From contig KL647310.1 of NCBI GenBank assembly GCA_000727475.1, positions 819,324 through 883,323 of the forward strand: a DNA stretch of 64,000 bases, written 5' to 3'. The notes beneath the pieces were generated by a model. It saw only the letters and a list, made by a program, of their open reading frames with translations, ran no database searches and was not told the origin of the DNA. This DNA comes from Sarcocystis neurona. Taxonomy: Eukaryota; Apicomplexa; Conoidasida; Eucoccidiorida; Sarcocystidae. This document shows, in pieces, positions 60,555-64,000 of the stretch; the stretch's first letter is position 1, and each line of letters starts with the position of its first letter. The translations under genes and the position numbers were made by a program.

Positions 60555-61924
60555 ATAGACGAGTCGCCAATACGTCTTGTGTGCTCTTTTCTTCGCCTGC
60601 GACTCTCGATCCTTCGACGGTTTGCGACTGTAATGTCTGGACTACATGCCCAGTACGCTCCGTCTCTTTCTTCTGCTATTTTTCTCTCTTCCTTTTCACG
60701 GGTGTCCCACATTTCCAGTTTATTTTGATTCTGTCTCCGCTACATGAGTTGCCCCAGCGCAGTGTTACACACAGATTTATTACTCTTCTCGCTGTCTCCT
60801 CGTCCGCCCGTCGCAATGGCTAGGTGTGCGACGGTGCTCAACAACTCGCAGGGAACCTCCAGTGACACACAAGACCCGTTGTGCATTCTACGGCGAGCAG
60901 GTGTCCAGCAGTTCATAAAATAAAGACGACGTATGCAGTCCTTTTGAGAAAGCGGGACGAAAGAAGGGCGCAGACGCCGTCTCAAGAAGAGAAGCAAAGC
61001 AGACAGTGTTTTAGCGCTCGACCTCACCTTATGCTTCAGGGTACTGAATGCTAGAGATGAATATTGTTAATCGTCCTCCAACTGCCGACCGTCTTGTGTA
61101 CTGCATTCCACGTATTCTTAGTGCCCCGGCAACAACCGCTTCCCTCAGAAGTAAGTGAATTGCTATCGGTTTACCACTGACGAGTTGTTGTTGTGTAGGT
61201 GCGTGCGAGCTGATCTGTCCCAGCTTTTTGCAGTCTGGATCACTCCCAGCAACGGCTTGTGGCTGCGTCAGTAAAAACTGGAGACGTACGAGATAATAGC
61301 GTGTTTGGAACTCAGTGGACTAAACTGTTGAGTTGCAGCCATGTGTGCTCATCTTGTTATGTAGAGCGTGGTCCAAGACAATGACGAAGCACTGTCGACC
61401 GCGGAGGGTTATCCAGTCGCGCGCAACCCTGCTCCACGAGGGCTTCCTGTCCTTTTTTGTGTCGACAGCTGTCTTCATAGTTCTTTTTTCTGGTCCTTAG
61501 CAACCTTCGTACTTGTAGACAAGTGCGACACAGGCGTAGACAGGGTCTCGGAGACTTTTTTCTCTCGTCCTTCTATGTGAGACAGATAGAATACTGTTCG
61601 AACACTGGACAGGGAGGCGCACGTACAGACTATCAACTTGGAAATGTCAGCTTCCTTTGCCGTTCTTCCTTACAAGCCTGCAAAGATTATTTTTCCGTAA
61701 GTCGAACGCGAACGTAAAACCAAGCATGCAACATACTGTGTGCTGCTGGGCACTTGTAGTTATATGCGTGTGGGTATGCGTACATGTGGGTATACGTGTA
61801 TACGTTGTCACGAAGGCAGGAGAAGATAACAACGCCTACTCTCTTACGTATAACTTCTAGCGCGCACGCTTTTCCACACGCCGGAATATCTCGGCGTCCA
61901 GTGGCAGGAGGAGCGGGAAGTGTG

Positions 61925-61964
61925 TACATATATATGTATATATACAGAGAGAGAGAGAGAGAAA
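61925..61964. repeat. TA and GA microsatellite
   Basis: A TATATG run followed by an uninterrupted (AG)n run, about 75 nt upstream of the coiled-coil gene start. The interval 60555-61924 holds only short frames on both strands that I could not assemble. Confidence 0.9.
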
Positions 61965-62038
61965 TGTCCTGATCTCTCGTACAGAACCGGAGTCACGACT
62001 ACGGAGCGGGCATACGTATGTTCTTCCAGGTCGCTCAA

Positions 62039-63625
62039 ATGGAAGAAAAGGAGGAGGCGCTGCCCACAGCGTCGCCTGCAACAAGAGCCACGCAGTGTTT
62101 TCTGCGCTACCCCCTCGAAGACGCACTCACTGTTTCATCGGCCGGTACTAAACCGCGTAAGACTGAAGCCGTGTTAAATGCATTTACTCCTTGTTTAGGC
62201 GGTACCGCTAGCACCCCTTCTGCCACGGTGGCTTCTTCAGCTGACCAGGTTAGAGGGGCACGACTGCTCCGCAGTTTCCTTCAGAGGCGACGTCTTGGCC
62301 TTCTGAAAACCGGAGGCAGTTCTTCAACAACAGATAAAAATTTGTTTTCCAGCGTCGATGAGGCCACCTCGGAAGCGACAGCAGGACTGACGTCGACACT
62401 CCGATCCGAGGTCGGTCGGGGCATACGCGAAAATGAGACGCAACATCATGCTGCTGGTGCTGATGCTGCGTTCCTCCGTCCTGTCTGCGCTGCACCTACT
62501 TCCGCTCCGACATTCTTCGGTGGCGCCGTCGTCCTGGATAATGGTGTGGGTGGCGGCACACGTGCTCGCGTTGTGCATGACAATGACGTGACCTCCGCAG
62601 CTGGGGGGGACTGCTCCACACAATCCTGTCGCAGACCAGCTGTCTCAGAAGAGAAGCAGATTTATGGTGTACCGCTTCTTAGGCATGTACACTCTGTCGA
62701 AGATGTACTCCGGCCGTTCTCAAACCTGCGGCTGCAACTTGCTCCTTCTGCTGCTGCAGCGTCTGTTGCTTCTCCTCTTTCGGCTCGAATTTTGGACGGC
62801 CCTCCAATTGCACGTGTGGGTGATTATTCTCACTCAGATGTAGGCGGGCAGGATGTGTGCCACTCCGAGTGTGAAAAAGTAGACCCCCATTTAAAGAGCG
62901 GCTCCACAAAGGGACGCATCGAGAACACCTTGTCAACCTTGCCGGTTAAGCTGTCGAAGGAAGATTCTGTTACTGATGAGCATATGCCAAGCAACAACTT
63001 TACGAAGAATTCTGTTTCCACTGGAAGATCTCATCGAGAGAAGGACACTGGTATTCAAAGTGCAAAACGATTGCCTGCGGACGTGTCCCGACATATTCCA
63101 GGGGCGCACCTTGAAACGGTGTCGCGTTGTGCTTCACCTTATGTACTGTCACAGCTGCTGGATGAACAGCAGAATATGGTGCGGCCGCGACCTTCGTATT
63201 TCGAGAAGGAAGAGAGTTCTGCGGATATAGACCCGCACCACATTTTGATCGAACAACAGCGGGAAGCCGTCGCCACTGCTGAGGCTGCAGCAGCGGTGCT
63301 ACGACGCAAAGTACGGGCGCTTCAGGCAGAAAATGACAGACTTGTGTCTAGGTGGAGCCACGGAAGAACAAGGAGCCAGGGGCATAAGTTGAAGAGGGTT
63401 TCTTGCAGTGCGGGTGCGTGCACTGGCGAGAACAACGCTCTGTACTGGTACGACAAAGACAGCGAACGGGCTGCAACTGGCACCCCAGACGTCCCTCAGA
63501 ACTTATTAGGAGCACATAATGAGATACACATACTGAAGCAACAGCTAGCCATTTACCGAAGAGAAGTCCACATGCTCTCTCAGGAGAACGACCATTTAAG
63601 AGATCTGTGCAGCAGGAGGGCGTAA
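62039..63625 (+). CDS. Unknown coiled-coil protein (528 aa)
   Basis: An uninterrupted frame ends at TAA 63623-63625. An ATG at 62018 also exists, but ttcttccag at 62021-62029 looks like a splice acceptor, so the start is set at ATG 62039 (MEEKEEALPTASPATRATQC). An upstream exon is possible. The first two thirds are polar and disordered-looking, with Ala/Ser/Gly-rich patches. Near 63240-63350 there is a heptad-type coiled coil (IEQQREAVATAEAAAAVLRR, VRALQAENDRLVSRW), and the C-terminus has a second (EIHILKQQLAIYRREVHMLS, QENDHLRDL). This suggests a structural or scaffold protein, for example of the cytoskeleton or centrosome (inference). The family was not recognised. Confidence 0.75.
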   Translation: MEEKEEALPTASPATRATQCFLRYPLEDALTVSSAGTKPRKTEAVLNAFTPCLGGTASTPSATVASSADQVRGARLLRSFLQRRRLGLLKTGGSSSTTDKNLFSSVDEATSEATAGLTSTLRSEVGRGIRENETQHHAAGADAAFLRPVCAAPTSAPTFFGGAVVLDNGVGGGTRARVVHDNDVTSAAGGDCSTQSCRRPAVSEEKQIYGVPLLRHVHSVEDVLRPFSNLRLQLAPSAAAASVASPLSARILDGPPIARVGDYSHSDVGGQDVCHSECEKVDPHLKSGSTKGRIENTLSTLPVKLSKEDSVTDEHMPSNNFTKNSVSTGRSHREKDTGIQSAKRLPADVSRHIPGAHLETVSRCASPYVLSQLLDEQQNMVRPRPSYFEKEESSADIDPHHILIEQQREAVATAEAAAAVLRRKVRALQAENDRLVSRWSHGRTRSQGHKLKRVSCSAGACTGENNALYWYDKDSERAATGTPDVPQNLLGAHNEIHILKQQLAIYRREVHMLSQENDHLRDLCSRRA

Positions 63626-63803
63626 CAGGCGGGAATAAAAATTCTGTGTGTAATGCTCAGTAGGGCAATAGTGAAGTCTGGACTAATTTTGTTGGGCGCA
63701 GCCTGATCAACGTCTTACTAACTTCGGCTACATAAATGTGCACATTCAGGCGCCTCGCGGGAACAACTAGAGCTCGCCGTGAGGTGGTTGTCGGGTTTTT
63801 CAG

Positions 63804-63927
63804 GCGTCATGTTTTACCTGAACAGCTGGACTTGGCGGCACCCGGCGCTTGCACGCATGATGAAAGTCGTTCGACACGGAAGCGTGTGCGCACGATTCCG
63901 CCGCAGCGTTACGTACCATATCTGTGA
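63804..63927 (+). CDS. Candidate last exon with basic C-terminus
   Basis: After acceptor tcgggtttttcag a 41-codon frame reads RRHVLPEQLDLAAPGACTHD, then STRKRVRTIPPQRYVPYL and stop. The Lys/Arg-rich end followed by IPPQRYVPYL looks like a conserved terminal motif. It could be a 3' exon alternative to the end of the coiled-coil gene or part of another gene. The opposite strand is also open. Confidence 0.3.
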
Positions 63928-64000
63928 CGAGGTGCGACGACGTGATGTGGCTGCCACTGCCGTAGGCAGCTTGGCATACCTCCTTAGAAACGGTTGTTAT

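Overview
The window reads as nuclear DNA of an apicomplexan, most likely a coccidian of the Eimeria type. This is inference: genes carry many short GT-AG introns, exons are crowded with CAG/GCA/AGC trinucleotide runs encoding poly-Gln, poly-Ala and poly-Ser, and the sequence switches sharply between repeat-rich and repeat-poor stretches. That segmental (R/P) layout and abundance of homopolymeric amino-acid repeats is the known hallmark of Eimeria chromosomes. There are no rRNA, tRNA, CRISPR, phage or bacterial operon features.

Left 25 kb (repeat-rich, minus strand): I read this as mostly one giant gene, starting at ATG 24895 and running off the left edge. A 5.5-kb first exon of low-complexity sequence leads into a complete TBC (Rab-GAP) domain encoded across exons 1-4. 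All four exons join with matching phases, and both catalytic fingers are visible. A 6.4-kb exon (9407-3046) and a further exon (2500 to beyond base 1) then encode a rhodanese-like domain split by about 1,790 residues of low-complexity insert. TBC plus rhodanese is the architecture of TBCK/TBC1D23-type proteins. The exon 4 to exon 5 join is the weakest link; a short alternative last exon (11957-12079) could instead end a stand-alone TBC protein. The introns are themselves repeat-filled: a CAG-type array (intron 1), and a 66-bp tandem duplication, a roughly 1.3-kb degenerate minisatellite and TA microsatellites (intron 2).

25-30 kb (repeat-rich, mostly plus-strand signals): incomplete genes. 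The best is a two-exon C-terminal piece (25812-26909); the 28.3-30 kb frame is protein-like but broken by stops.

30-64 kb (repeat-poor): conventional compact genes with small exons. Plus strand: a 133-aa basic nuclear-type protein (37744-39458) and a small conserved-looking protein (40009-41547). Minus strand: the meiotic recombinase DMC1 (42537-44556, ten exons including a 19-nt microexon), a SpoU/TrmH-family RNA 2'-O-methyltransferase (48070-50523, with a probable GC-AG intron), and a two-exon 464-aa protein (51258-53614). At the right end a 529-aa coiled-coil protein lies on the plus strand (62039-63625). The remaining space holds unresolved single exons or nothing I can support. All exon joins were made by eye from splice consensus and phase; none is backed by transcript data.
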